The position numbers were made by a program, and so were the translations under genes. This document shows positions 27,713-39,699 of a stretch of 64,000 nucleotides of DNA, in pieces; position 1 is the first letter of the stretch, and every line of letters starts with the position of its first letter. A model generated the notes under the pieces. That model saw only the letters and a program-made list of their open reading frames with translations, was not told where the DNA came from and did no database searches. Where the stretch lies: contig JAWNZC010000319.1 in the NCBI GenBank assembly GCA_035771165.1, positions 1,128,501 to 1,192,500 of the forward strand. The letters run 5' to 3'. The stretch is from Paragorgia papillata (lineage: Eukaryota > Cnidaria > Anthozoa > Scleralcyonacea > Coralliidae).

Positions 27713-28540
27713 CACATGGGGTGGGGAATATCAGCCACCCAAGGCAATTCCAAAAGAACACTTCAACATGGTTGGTTAAAAGTTGGTTTGCCAATCAAGT
27801 CACTGCTAGCAGAGACCATTTTTCCTCATTTTTGCACTCCAGTCAGATACCAGGATGAGCCCTGACCCCCCTTGACAAAAGTATGCCTTCCCTCCCTGGC
27901 TGGTCACCAGGCTAAGTTATTACTGCCCTCATTGGAACATAGCTTGATGCAAGGTAGAATAATAAAGGCCCAGCTGGCCACAATATGTAGTCTTCCTCAC
28001 ACCCAGGGGGGGGGGGGAGTGTACATGCCTGCAGGCTGCAAGGGAGACTGGTTGACGTGCAGAGAAAGATTTTTGGTACCTCTCTCTCAGCGAAAAAATA
28101 AGGAAAAGAAGGCCCTGCTCGCAGAGAAAGATTTTTGGCTATAAAGTATTAAATATACTTCACTTACTTACATTTTAAGTATTTTATTACTTTTGTTATA
28201 TTATATTACATACAAAAAACATCATTAAATCAACTCTATACATGTATATTTAACAAACACATTATTATTATTGCTCCATTTTCTCTTGCTAGAACTTAAA
28301 TGTTATGTTACCTATTGAGCTACTGAGCTGTACTGTACTACAATTGTTATATAAATTAGTTTAAGCCTATTTTACTTTCAGTTATTGAGTTACAAAACAT
28401 TTGGGGGTTTTTAACATTAATCTTAATTATTTTAAAAATACAGAAAATGTCGTACAATATTTGAGGTTTAGATGCTTTTTTCAATCTATTTTTTTGTTGT
28501 TCTGCAGTTGGAAATTCTATCCAGAAGGTTGACTGAATAA

Positions 28541-31500
28541 TTAAAAATCTGGAATGGAATGGTCCATGCTCCCTTTCACAAGACCAGTGGCAATGCTAGG
28601 GAAAAAAGAAAGAAAAGATTAAAAAAAAATCAGGTACTGGTACATTATTTTAATAATAAATATTGTGAGAACATTTGGCTGTGATACTTGATGAGAAAAA
28701 TAATTCTTGAATCCCCAGAAAGGCAATGAACAGTGGTGGATCCAGGGGGGTTATGGGCATTGCAACCCCCCTGGCCTATTATATATGGTATATTATATTA
28801 ATATATAATATATAAATTGTGTTTAGTGTATAATATAGCATATAAAAAATCACTATTTCTGATCCTAATATTGTCCCCAAAATGCAGGAAATAGCATTTC
28901 AGGGTATCAGAAATCAAACATTTTCCGGGGGGGCATACCTCCCTAGAGGTGTCAACCCCCTCAACCCCCCAAAAATCCTGGATCTGCCCCTGATGAAAGA
29001 ACCTGTAAATTTTTCTTCACTGGTTAGATGTACAGTACAATCAAATGATTGGTGACTTTCCTATATTATACAAGCTCTTTCCAAAGCATAAATACAATAT
29101 GCATTGCAGACACTTACTTTTTCATGATATGTTTAAAAACAAATGTTGGCACTACAGTGAATGTGATAGATCTATCACCACGAGCAATTATTTCTTTTGT
29201 GTCTTTATCCTAGAAGAAATTACACAAATATAAGTTGAATTTATAATTTAAAATTGAAAAATAAAGCACTGTTGTTTAGAGCTAAAATTATTGAGAATAA
29301 AAACACAGGCTTACCTTCAAACCAACAACATTTTGACCATTCACTTCAACAAGATTATGCTCAGTCAACATGCCATTTCTACAAGCAGATGTAAGACAAA
29401 AAAGGGGAAATTAACTACTGTATAAAATACCTGTACAATTAACAACTGTAGGACTAGTTTTCAAATTGTGCTTCAAGCTACAGATACATGTATATGGGCA
29501 ATATGCTTCTCGTGATGGCAACGCAACAAGCCAACAAAATTTACTGTCTGTAAAGATGGAAGTAGTTCACAATATTCTGGAAGCAGTTCATATGAATTGT
29601 CATAATTATTACCTTGCGGCTGATGAGTCCTTGGCAATGGCAGTTACTTTACCATCCTTGAAAACAAATCCAACATTACCATTACTGTCTTTTTGCAATG
29701 TGATTGTTCTTTCAAATGGCCTAAAAATAATATTGAAAAGTTATATTTTAGTCATAATTTCTACAGTCAGTACTTTGTATTTTCTTGGCAAAATAATTTT
29801 CCTCTGAGCTCTCTGGTTTTCCTCCCTCCACAAAAATATCAATCAATCTAAATTGGTTGTTGCTGTACAAGCTGTTGTAAGTAGTTAAACTCAGCAAACT
29901 CTCAGCTCCAGATATGACTCGAACCCATAACTTTCCAAATACTAGCCAGACGCTCTAACCATTGAGCCACTAAACAAAATTTTACCAACTTCATGCAGAA
30001 AATACAGCGCTACTGTATGCTAATCGATGTTAGCTGTTGAACACTTGACATGACCAAAATGGTATAATTCTTTTTATTCTCCACCTTACCTGTCTCGGAC
30101 TGCAAGCACAATTTTTTGTGGGGAAGCCTTTTTGATAATCTTCATCACTTTGTCCATCTCATAGCCAGCAACAGTTTCACCATCAATTTGTAAAATCTGA
30201 TCACCAAATCTCAAACCACCCAGTGCAGCTGGTGAATTACTATGAACATACGATACAAAAACACCTTTATTGACGTGGCGAACACGAAGACCAACTTTGC
30301 CTTTTCCATCTTTGCATAGTACCACTTCACGGACACCTTGTCTGATCTCGGCACGTCTTACATCAAGGTTGTTGACACCTGTTATAGGTGCAATGACACC
30401 ACTTGTAACTGTGGCGAGCTGGTTACCACTGCTTGGAACAACTTGCTGTAGGAAGAAAATAGATTTGAAATAAGTACTGATCAATCAATACTGTAATATA
30501 CAGGCATCTGTCTGACCTGGCCAAAAATGGACCCTTGTTGTTTTACTCTGTCTAATACCAGATGATTTTATTTGTTAAAGAGGGAATCCTCAGACATCCC
30601 AGGCAGCAATTGGTTAAAGGTGACGTACAGTCCGTTCTGCGCATGACCGCAATGTGGTCCCCAAAACATGACATTCGTAGATAATTACATAAAGTACTCA
30701 GCTCAATGTAAACCATTAGGAGCAACATGGCAGAAAACCAAGCGATTCGGCGAGGATATCTCCTCGGATTTCTTCTATTTCTCCTGAAAATGTTTTGTTT
30801 TGGGTATAAGTAATGAATGGGAACCAAGAAAAGCTTACAATCTTGAATAAGGTATTAGTATTTTTTTTGTAAATAAAGATGTAAACATTAGATTTGTACA
30901 TGCGCAGAACGGACTGTACACCACCTTTAAGAGAGCTAAACTACAGTAAATGTAAACTTTAAAATGCGAACTTTGTGAATGCTTCAGACCATTACTACAG
31001 TATGTTTCAATTTTTTTCCTACATGCAAATATATTTTTACATATTACATCTACTTACATATCCAGGCACATTATCTCGCACCATTTGCTCAGTGATATGA
31101 AGCCCCATGTAGTCATCCAGAGAAGGATATAAGCTGCTTTGACCTGCACTTCCACTGGGTGCAGAAGCCTAAATAAAAAGAGAAAGGCACTTATTTAAAA
31201 GGATGTCTAAAAAAACAAAAATAAAAACAAAAAAACAAAAAAACCCAATAAATATCAATATTGTTCAGTTTTCATATTTATTGATAAATATTAAAAAGTG
31301 AGTTGTGATCATTGATGGTCATGATCATGTACTAGTCGGCTCAGTTTTGAAGAAACAGGTCTTGATTACTAGAACACTGAAAAGATATAGTTATGTATTC
31401 TAGTGGTCCATTGCAGTACAATATTCAGCAATCTGTGGCCCAAACCATGTACTATTGTATATATACATCTGTATATTATATATACATCTGTATATTATAT

Positions 31501-32176
31501 ATACATCTGTATATTATATATACATCTGTATATTATATATACATCTGTATATTATATATAGTAGATTTAATTCTGGATAAAAAATATAACAAATGCCCTT
31601 GGGAATTAATAATTGTGTAATTCGCCCTATTTGATGAAATATATGATGAAACTGTTCCTCGGACGGCTACAATTTTCAGTGACTCTACAGTACACTAAAG
31701 AAAGCTAGCGTTATTAAAATAACTAAATTTGTCCGTCATGTTTGCATCCGATCTTTAAATTGACAATACAAATGTAGAGCTAAATCTAAAATATAGATAT
31801 TAAATTACTATTTCAATCAATATTTCAATGAAAAAAGAAACACAATCTAACAAATATTTGTGTCGCAACTGCCAACTTGCTGCTAGCAGTTTGCGTAACG
31901 ATATTTGAAAATACAACGCAGTTAAAAACCGTTTCTTTTAAATAAATTAAACAATATAGGACATATATATTCAACGTACTGGTAGAGCTTGTTGTGGCTG
32001 TTGATGAGCTGCAGTGATCTGAGCCTAAATGAAAAGAATTTTAAGAAATATTTCCAGCGAACATTAAAAATTTAATATACATACGCAAATATTTCAACAT
32101 TGAAATTCTGAGCCAAAAATCCTACCGTAGCCATCTGATCGACTTTCATATCTTCAAGTGACGGGTACAGAGACAT
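28541..32176 (-). CDS. SDCBP: Syntenin (syndecan-binding PDZ protein)
   Basis: Eight exons join in frame: 32126-32176, 31980-32024, 31058-31168, 30090-30445, 29613-29720, 29315-29378, 29118-29209, 28541-28595. They encode 293 residues (human syntenin-1 has 298). The start [12 protein letters not shown] is almost the human one. Two LYPxL motifs (residues 3-7 and 45-49) match the ALIX-binding motifs of the family. PDZ1 covers about 108-187 with ligand loop KVGLRV, and PDZ2 about 191-268 with NVGFVF; a short tail ends SMDHSIPDF. Syntenin links syndecans, ALIX and phosphoinositides in endosomal sorting and exosome formation at the inner membrane face. A poly(A) signal (AATAAA on the minus strand) lies at 28193-28198. 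The last intron holds a MITE, and intron 3 holds another. It looks intact. Confidence 0.96.
28731..28992. mobile_element. MITE with CAGTGGTGGATCCAGGGGG ends
   Basis: A 262-bp element in the last syntenin intron. Inverted ends are CAGTGGTGGATCCAGG and CCTGGATCTGCCCCTG. The interior has AGGAAATAGCATTTC and a TTTTCCGGGGGGGCAT core like that of the other MITEs here. Confidence 0.75.
29862..29985 (-). repeat. tRNA-derived SINE in syntenin intron
   Basis: On the minus strand, GTGGCTCAATGGTTAGAGCG (A box) and GGGTTCGAGTC (B box) are followed by an unrelated tail ending CAACAGCTTGTACAGCAACA. That tail recurs at 7744, 39703, 48150 and 57908, which suggests a SINE family. Confidence 0.6.
30615..30929. 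mobile_element. MITE with ~30-bp ends in syntenin intron 3
   Basis: Inverted ends TAAAGGTGACGTACAGTCCG (then TTCTGCGCATG) and CATGCGCAGAACGGACTGTA (then CACCACCTTTA). The 315-bp element is non-coding apart from chance frames. Confidence 0.8.
31456..31561. repeat. 20-bp minisatellite ATATATACATCTGTATATT
   Basis: Five to six near-perfect units of TATATATACATCTGTATATT in a row within syntenin intron 2. Confidence 0.9.
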
Positions 32177-32616
32177 TTTGTTTGTGTTATTAAACCTAAA
32201 TAATTCAAGATAATGACCTTTCTCGGAGAAAAACTGTTGAACAATGCCAAGTCAATAATCCCCAGCGATAGAAGAAGACCTCGAAGATGACTCGTGAGTT
32301 CTTTGTATTCTATTTTTAGCTACAGCGATGATGTCATATTGGAAGAGATATGACGTCAGGGGTTGCCCATATTAGGTAAGCATCGTCATTATTTTTTCAT
32401 GCGCCATGCCAACCGCTCAACCGAGGGCGTACCGAGCACTGTATTCATCACGTAAAATTTTTATGACAGTTCACTCAATATCACTTCAGACTCTTTATAT
32501 ATATAGAAGCTAAGTAAGGAAAGCCTTTGATAAAATGATAGGACAAAGTCATTTTTGTCAAAGCTTTGTCAAATTCAGTACTAATTCATGAAGAAAATTC
32601 AAAATAAATGAACGTT
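32177..32616. other. Syntenin 5' flank
   Basis: No gene. Probable syntenin promoter and 5' untranslated region; it also borders the MACPF array. Confidence 0.35.
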
Positions 32617-32617
32617 A

Positions 32618-32862
32618 CCTTCGCCAAGGAATTGAAGAATAAGTGTGGTGGAGTGGTCATAAAGGACTTTACTTCTAGTTTCGTGTGTACCTAATGATAA
32701 TGATGATGATTTTTACAGCAGCAGCAAATAAAACATTGACAACAACGACAATAGCTAGATATAACAACAATAAAGGCAACAACAACATCAACATCATCAA
32801 CAACAACAACAACAGCAACAACAACAACAACAACACCAACAACAACAACAACCACAACCACC

Positions 32863-32896
<34 letters not shown>

Positions 32897-33500
32897 CCAC
32901 AACAACCACAACAACAACAACCACAACAACCACAACAACCACAACAACAACAACAACATCCTTACCAACAACAACAACAACAACAACAACAACAAACAAC
33001 AACAACAACAACAACAACGGCAACAACAACAACAACAGCAACAACAACATCCTTACCAACAGCAACAACAACAACACCACCACCGACCTCACACTAAAGT
33101 CTTCAATACATATAAAATCTGTAAATAGTAGTATACCTCCTTTTATGGTGATCCATGATGTGATTTTGCTATTTGTGACGTTTTGAATATCTTTTTTGCT
33201 AACACCAGAGCAAGCCGGGACATCCAAGGACTGCACTGAACTATTCATAGCAAGGGAAGCGCAAGCTTTCACGGTGAACACCCAAGCTGTGCGTTTCGAA
33301 TATTCTTCGGCAAAAGCGTATTGGTCAATACTTGGATCTTTAGAAAAGTTTGATATTTTCTCCAGGAATTTTTTCGCAAGGTTTTGTGATATTGGTTTTT
33401 AGGGCAGCGAAATCTTTCAAGACTCTGTAGGTTTGTTTCGTAAAGACCTCGGTTTCTCTCGCACAAACCTCGCTCCTTCGTCGCTCGGTCTGTACGAAAA
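32618..33500 (-). pseudogene. Decayed MACPF gene relic
   Basis: Two parts match the MACPF genes further right. 33135-33500 matches the end of exon 2, with VLKDFAALKTNIT and SIDQYAFAEEYS recognisable, and keeps a GT donor after the conserved Gly-Gly. 32618-32690 matches exon 3 and keeps an open frame and a GTAACG donor. Between the two exon 2 blocks the segment for the MACPF signature (the HGSH motif) is deleted. Further 5' the sequence runs out into unrelated DNA at about 33500, and no exon 4 is seen. The intron between the parts is filled by (AAC)n. This is a dead truncated member of the array. Confidence 0.75.
32755..33075. repeat. (AAC)n trinucleotide array
   Basis: About 320 bp of AAC with CAC, AGC and ATC interruptions, within the former intron of the MACPF relic. 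Poly-Asn/Gln and poly-Leu/Val frames through it are spurious. Confidence 0.95.
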
Positions 33501-33649
33501 CCTCAGGCAAATACTTTCCCGTACAGACCTCGAACGCGGTTAATAAGCCTTTAATAATGCGCTTTTTAACATAATAATGATCAAAAGCGCAGTACATACA
33601 TATAAAAACATATTATACATACAAGATGTTCTTAAAAAGCTAGTTTACA

Positions 33650-34460
33650 AAGATATGTTTTCGGGCAAGATTTAAAGGTACTAATTGAAGATATGTTACG
33701 CAATGTTACTGGCAAGGCATTCCAAAGTTTTGGTGCAGCCACACATGAGCCACACTGAAGGACCTATCACCGAAAGCTCTAAGCATTTTGCCTTTTGGAA
33801 AAAGTAAGACTGCACTAATTGTAAGTTATAATTATAAGTACTAATTGAAGATATGTTACGCAATGTTACTGGCAAGGTATTCCAAAGTTTTGGTGCAGCC
33901 ACACTGAAAGACCTATCACCGAAAGTTCTAAGCATTTTGCCTTTTGGAAAAAGTAAGACTACTAATTAATGCATGAACGCAAAGAATAGCACGCCGGCTG
34001 CCTAACCGTAATTAAGTTACTAATATAGTCCGGAGCCATTCCATGTAAAGCCTTAAACGTTAAAAGTATAATCTTAAAATCTATCCTAAAGCCCTAATCA
34101 AACGAGAACGCAAGTCATCGCAAGTTGGCAGTCAGAATTTCTGTGGCGGTCGTTCTAAATTAACAAAATAAAGGTTTCATGAGTGTTTTAAACAAGTTTC
34201 AACTTTGTCACAGTACATGATATTTTCGGGAAACTATTCAGAGCGGCTGGTTGAGATAGCGTGACTGCCAACTTGCGATGACTTGCGTTCTCGTTTGATT
34301 AGGGCTTAAAGCTAATCGGCAACCAGTGCAGTTCACGCAGAATGGGCGTTATATGATCATATTTCCTAGTTGAAGTTAAAAGTCTTGCAGCTGCATTCTG
34401 CACTCTTTGTAACTTAGCTAACTCACGCTTAGGTAGTCCATACGAAAGGCATAAATGAAC
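33650..34460 (-). mobile_element. LINE (L2/CR1-like) ORF2 C-terminal fragment
   Basis: On the minus strand the frames read GLPKRELAKLQRVQNAAARL, then HWLPISFK, then (after a MITE) TFKALHGMAPDYISNL, then LRTFGDRSFSVAAPKLWNTL. These are the conserved end of reverse transcriptases of L2/CR1/Rex-type LINEs. Stops and frameshifts are present, and the final part (33670-33840 against 33836-33965) is duplicated in tandem. The MITE at 34089-34308 splits it. Dead fragment. Confidence 0.85.
34089..34308. mobile_element. MITE, AGCCCTAATCAAACGAGAACG ends, copy 3
   Basis: The 220-bp third copy of the family at 7441-7666, inserted in the LINE fragment. The LINE frame resumes on both sides, which dates it after the LINE. 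Confidence 0.85.
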
Positions 34461-35321
34461 AACGTGGAATCAGCGTAATCATTCTCAAAAGCATTCAGCG
34501 CACTAATTATATTTTGGAATATGAATAAATCCACTTATATTTTTTTGTGAAACACAAATGAGACATTGAACACCTTAATAATAATGACCATTTATTCATG
34601 AATTTGAAGATACATATAATATAATACTGAGAACATTGGACAACTTCAATAAAACATAACTGTAAGTGTTTATTATCCTCTTAAAATGTAAATATAATAT
34701 GATAAATAATTTGAATGGTCAGGTGAAAGTGCTGCTATCCCATCGCTGGATAAATGACCTCTCTTCTGGTACGTTCCTCGCTGCATGCACAGCTCGAGCC
34801 CCAAATAATCTTCCAATCACACCCATCCCCTTCCCAGTCATTCGCGTAGTACGGTGCAGCCGTTGTTTTGGTCACACCAGTACTCAGCTTTTTCTCGCCA
34901 TATCTAATACACGATACCCCTCTGCAACTACACCACACACCAACATGGTAGTGACAATCCTTGTCGCTATGGCAACCAGATGGTGCTAGGGTACATTGAA
35001 ACACAGGGTCTTCTGGGGTGGAGTGTGCAGCATAGTCAAATTTCTGTATCTCTGGTCCACGTTCACCAGCAGGAATGTATGGGCAACCAAAGTTCAAATA
35101 ACCATCGTAGTAATACTGGAGGTTGATGGATCGTACATGTGTGTCACTGTTCTTGCTGACTGCGTTGCTGTGGCGACGCATAATTTGCCAAATTGGTGTG
35201 AGGGTGAACTCTATGGGTGTGGGATTAGTGTTACCTGAAATAAAAATGAAAACTCTATGTCAGTTGGTCAGTCAATTTATTGCTTAATGGGTTGGTTAGT
35301 TCGTTGGCTGCCTGGGGTGTG

Positions 35322-36085
35322 GTTCGTTGGTTGGTTGGTTGGTTGGTTGGTTGGTTGGTTGGTTGGTTGGTTGGTTGGTTGGTTGGTTGGTTGGTTGGTT
35401 GGTTGGTTGGATGGTTGGTTAGTTAGCTGGTTGGACAAACAGACAGACGAACATACAGACAAACAGACAGACAAACAAACAAGCAGACAGACGAACAAAC
35501 AAACAGACAAACAAACATAAACTCGAGTATGTAAACTTGCTGTATATTATTGTTTTTATCAGGCTCTTGATTCTCTGGACAAGTCCGACATTTCAGAACT
35601 TCGTGTTTTCACTAAACCTCCAGAAATGGTTATGACTTCGTTGGTTGGTTGGTTGGTTGGTTGGTTGGTTGGTTGGTTGGTTGGTTGGTTGGTTGGTTGG
35701 TTGGTTGGTTGGTTGATTAGTTGGGTAGTTAGCTGGTTGGTTGATTGGTTAGTTAGCTGGTTGATTGGTTGGTTGGTTGGTTAGTTAGTTAGCTGGTTGA
35801 TTGATTGGTTGGTTGATTGATTGGTTGGTTAGTTGTCTGGTTGGTTGATTAGTTGGGTAGTTAGCTGGTTGATTGGTTGGTTGGTTGGTTGGTTGGTTGG
35901 TTGGTTGGTTGATTGGTTGGTTGGTTAGTTAGCTGGTTGGTTGATTAGTTGGGTAGTTAGCTGGTTGGTTGGTTGGTTAGTTAGCTGGTTGATTGATTGG
36001 TTGGTTGATTGATTGATTGGTTGGTTGGTTGATTGATTGATTGGTTGGTTGGTTGGTTGGTTGATTGATTGGTTGGTTGGTTAGC
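35322..36085. repeat. (GGTT)n arrays in copy A intron 3
   Basis: Two blocks of GGTT/GATT/AGTT/GCTG tetranucleotides (35322-35515 with a CAGA/AAAC tail, and 35638-36085) surround a unique stretch of about 120 bp. The same intron in copies B and C has other lengths and motifs. Confidence 0.95.
35563..35640 (+). pseudogene. Orphan exon fragment resembling axonemal dynein heavy chain
   Basis: After an acceptor-like TTTTTATCAG the plus strand reads [20 protein letters not shown] then EMVMT, for 26 codons, before dissolving into (GGTT)n. The pattern AL..L...DI.E(L/I)(R/K)...KPP..V matches the conserved stretch in the stalk-side part of dynein heavy chains. No other dynein exon lies nearby, and it is antisense to the MACPF gene whose intron holds it. 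I infer a captured exon piece with its upstream intron border. A chance match is possible but unlikely. Confidence 0.6.
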
Positions 36086-36254
36086 GAGCTGGTTGCTTTG
36101 CTAGCTCGTTATTTAATGAGGGGGCCACAACTTTATTAGGTGTTTATTCAAATGTTATCTCAATTAAATAATTTACTAACCTTCAGTAAGGAATTGAACA
36201 ACAAGTTCACTGGAGCGGTCATAGATGAGTTTGCTTCTAGTTTCAGCCTTACCT

Positions 36255-36510
36255 ACCAGGAAATATAATAATCATGATGGTGATAGTACTGATGGTGATA
36301 GTGATGGTTTTCATGGTGATTGTAATGGTAATGGTGATCGTCATGGTCATGATGATGATGATGGTGATAGTGATAGTGATACTGTAATGGTGATGGTGAT
36401 AATGATGGTCTTGATAGTGATGATGACGATTTCGCTGGTGATGATGATGGTGATGATATATGATGATGATGGTGGTGGTGGTGGTGACGACGATGATGGT
36501 GATAATAACA
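36255..36510. repeat. (GATGGT)n-like array in copy A intron 2
   Basis: Degenerate GATGGTGAT/GATAGTGAT repeats fill intron 2. The corresponding arrays are at 44975-45260 (copy B) and 54750-55035 (copy C). Confidence 0.9.
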
Positions 36511-37289
36511 TTAATTGTACTCTTCTCGTCCAATTAGGATGCAATGACTATTTTCCCTTGCGTATAATAAAGAGTTTAGTAGTCTAGAGAAAAATCAAAA
36601 ATACGATACCTCCCCGTACTGTGATTGAACTTGACATTTTACTGTTTGTTAGCCTCTCGATATCTTTTTTGGTAACACCAGAGCAAGCTGTAACACCCAA
36701 GGATTTCACTGGAGTTTTTAAAGCAAGCGAAGCGCAAGCTTTGACGGTGAACTCAAAAGCCGTGTGCTTCGAGGATTTTTCGGCGAAAGCGTATTGGTCA
36801 ATACTTGAGCCATACGTCACAGATGTGATGACGTGGGAACCATGCGTCTGTAGAAACGCTTGGTATTTCCGCCAAGATACCTTATGCCAAGGGTTGGTAA
36901 TTTTTGTGTTTAGGGCAGCGAAATCTTTCAAGATTCTCGACTGTAGGTTTGATTCGTAAAGACAGTTTGGCGAGAACTGAAGCTCGTAGGCTTTCGATGC
37001 GATGTTCAGAGATGTTCCACTTATTGAACGATTTCTACCACTCACTGATTTAGTCGTGACATCAAGGGAGGGTCCTAGCGTGAAATGGCTTTCATATTCG
37101 GCTTTTAGGTTTGTTTCGGTTGCGACACTTTTGTAGAACTCTGCGGTGTTTTTGTAAAAGGATTGGTCTTTTATGGTGGTCGATAGGTTTATTTTTCGGA
37201 GACATTGGGGTGGAAGACCTTTAAAAAATGTTATTCCGTTTGGAATGGATCCCAAGAGATCTTCATCTGGAATGTAAATTGACTTTCCC

Positions 37290-37790
37290 TTTTTTCCTTT
37301 TTTTGTCTTTTTCCCACCTTTTTCTCATCATCTCTCTCCTTTTGCTCTTAGGAAGCTCTCTCTCTCGTCATCTTCCTCAAGCTCTCCCCTGTCATCTTCC
37401 CCTACCTCCCCCGTCATCTTCCACCTTCCCTCTCATCTTCGTCATCTCATCCACTAGTCTTCATCTTCATCTTTCCCCACCTCTCTTCCCGTCATCTTCC
37501 CCCCTCTTCATCTTTCCTTCATCTCCCCATCTCATCTTTCTCTTCCTTCATCTCCCCCCCCCACCTCTCTTCCTTCATCTCCCCCCCAACCTCTCATCCT
37601 TCATCTCCCCCCCCACCTCTCTTCCTTCATCTCCCCCCCCCCCAGCTCTCTTCCTTCATCTCCCCCTCCACCTCTCTTCCGTCATCTCACCCCGTCCACC
37701 TCTCTCCTGTCATCTTTCCCCACTTCTCCTCCGTCATCTCCCCCGCCCCTCTTTTCCTCGTCTCTCCCCGGTCCCTCCCACATTTTTTTC
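37290..37790. repeat. CT-rich repeat in copy A intron 1
   Basis: Loose 20-30 bp units of TCATCTCCCCCCACCTCTCT type. Homologous but different arrays lie in copies B (46180-46735) and C (55960-56500). In copy A this sequence runs straight into truncated exon 2. Confidence 0.85.
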
Positions 37791-37913
37791 ATCATTTCCT
37801 TTCCCCAGTCTTATTTTTATATATATCTTCGTTCAAAGTTAACCAAACTCACATTTTAACATGATGGTAACCTGGAGGATAAAAATCCAAGATTTTGTCG
37901 CCCACACATTCAT

Positions 37914-39405
37914 TCTAAAAAAGAATTATTGTACAAAGTCATCTAAGTAGAATTCAAAAACTCATTAATTCACGAGGAAAACACAAAGGAAATCAGTACC
38001 ATGTCCGTGGTTTTATACCTGATAAAACTTCTTGACGTCAGAAAGAATACTAATGAACATACAATTTTATATAAAGAATACTAATGAACATACAATTTTA
38101 TATAAAGAATACTAATGAACATAACATCCAATAACGAATCGTTTTTGAAGCCATTCAAAACACTCGCATCACGTGTTTTATCAGATCTAAAACACTCGGG
38201 CTGCGCCCTCGTGGTTTTAAGTAATAGATAAATCCCGAGAACGAGGGATGTATGCTATATAAAGACCCGAGGACGCGCAGCGTCCGAGGGCTTTATATCG
38301 TATACATCCCGACGTTCGAGGGATTTATCTGAATTAATTTATTATCGAGGAGGTTTTCCAACAAAGTTTTGTCTTTTTTTTTCAACTTGGACAAAGATTT
38401 TCCTTGTTTTTTTTCTTCATTTCGTATCTAATTAGTATTCAAGGTCTTTATGCGATATAAAGACCTCGGAAGAACAAAGAAAACCGACTCGATAATAAAT
38501 TAAATCTGATAAAACACTCCTGCTCGTGTTTTAAATATTACATAAAAACCTTTGCAGCACAAAAGAGCTAGACTGATTAACTCGATACTCGCGCGAGCCT
38601 CAAGCTTGTGGTCAACCATCTAAGTGATCTTCTTCTTTTTAAATTTCGAGAAACCATTTTTGGCGTGGTAAAATATTCAAATAAAGGAGAATTTCGGTGA
38701 AGCAAAGTTAACGAGCAAAATGATATTTTGATGAGATTTATTTTGGTTGAGTATATTTCAATTTTGGGTAACTCGTAGGTAGGCCATCCAAGTACCATAA
38801 AGCGTTCGACCGAATTTAATTTCTGTACACCAACCCAGTGTGTTTTCTATTTTCTTATTTAAACATTGGTCAACGAATGTTTTCTATTATAACCTAGAAA
38901 CTGTAAAACACGGCTATTATGTACCATCAAATCTTTTCTATTAAAAATACTATTCCGAAAACGAAAAGGCTTGTTAATTTTGAGGACCCTTTCTGAGTAG
39001 ATTTTTTGGTAAACTGTAAATTTTCCCCTGTTGCGAGAATTTTACAAGACAGATTTATAAATCTTTTTAAGTTTATCACTAGACCTACATTGTATACCTG
39101 AAGAAGACTTCTGAACTGACAATCTTTGCTGTTTTTTCTTCTTTCACGGTTACACGCAGACTTCACCAACCTCGATGTGGTTCCTGGTCAGTTTTCAAAG
39201 AATTAGCAGTTTGACGGGCGGTGAGTTGTATTTATATCAATTAAACTGTAATCTATATATATATATCAAACTCATTAATAATTCATGAAGAAAACACAAA
39301 GGAAATCAGTACCGTGTCGGTGGTTTGGATATCGGAGGAAGAAATTACATAAATTAAGCAAACTTTCATCTTGATTTTCTCTTAAAATACTGATTTGTTT
39401 GAGAT
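37914..39405. other. Spacer between copies A and B, part 1
   Basis: No gene. Contains a triplicated unit of about 28 bp (AAAGAATACTAATGAACATA..., 38045-38130) and a foldback around 38160-38540 with inverted CCGAGGACGCGCAGCGTCCGAGG. A stretch at 38590-39240 matches 46900-47990 and 56670-57760, the upstream part of copies B and C. Confidence 0.5.
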
Positions 39406-39408
39406 GCT

Positions 39409-39552
39409 ATATCATACACTCGGAGGAGTGTTTCATCAGGATATCCAAACACCTCGAAGTTTGTTCAAAAACCTCGGCTTCGCCTCGGTTTTCAACAAAC
39501 GTCTCGGTGTTTGGATATCCTGATGAAACACTCCTCCTCGTGTATGATATAT
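39409..39552. mobile_element. Long-hairpin element, copy 1
   Basis: An almost complete hairpin: GTGTTTCATCAGGATATCCA faces its complement, with the centre ACCTCGGCTTCGCCTCGGTT. Other copies lie at 51591-51731 and 61537-61679. Confidence 0.85.
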
Positions 39553-39699
39553 TACGTCAATCATAGTTTGTTGAGTAAACTGTGAATTACTTTGTGTTGA
39601 TTCATAGAGTCAGCTAGTTAAATAAGTCGGCTATAACCAATTTTCACTTCAATTTTATACGTTATTAGTGTTTTCAGCTTGAGTTGGTAAAGTATTTTC

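Larger units (their letters stand above)
34735..37913 (-). pseudogene. MACPF (perforin-like) secreted protein, copy A, damaged
   Basis: Exons by comparison with copies B and C: signal exon 37853-37913 (20 codons, hydrophobic core WIFILQVTIML); MACPF exon 36610 to about 37287; short exon 36181-36252; C-terminal exon 34735-35234. The MACPF domain keeps the signature around HGSHVITSVTYGSS and an otherwise open frame. The last exon encodes the ten-cysteine region of the family. The first about 41 bases of exon 2 and its polypyrimidine acceptor, present in B and C, are replaced by purine-rich low-complexity sequence, and I see no acceptor that restores the phase. I therefore call it probably broken, though another 5' exon could rescue it. 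Known members of the domain family oligomerise into membrane pores; sea anemone MACPF proteins include venom toxins. Poly(A) signal at 34591-34596 (minus). Intron 3 carries a dynein-like fragment and (GGTT)n. Confidence 0.75.

Noticed and set aside
32675..33128. Poly-Asn/Gln and poly-Leu/Val proteins
   Set aside because: Frames of the (AAC)n array.
37228..37842. Leu/Pro/Ser-rich frames in CT-rich sequence (also at 46175 and 55953)
   Set aside because: Repeat sequence in MACPF intron 1, on the opposite strand.
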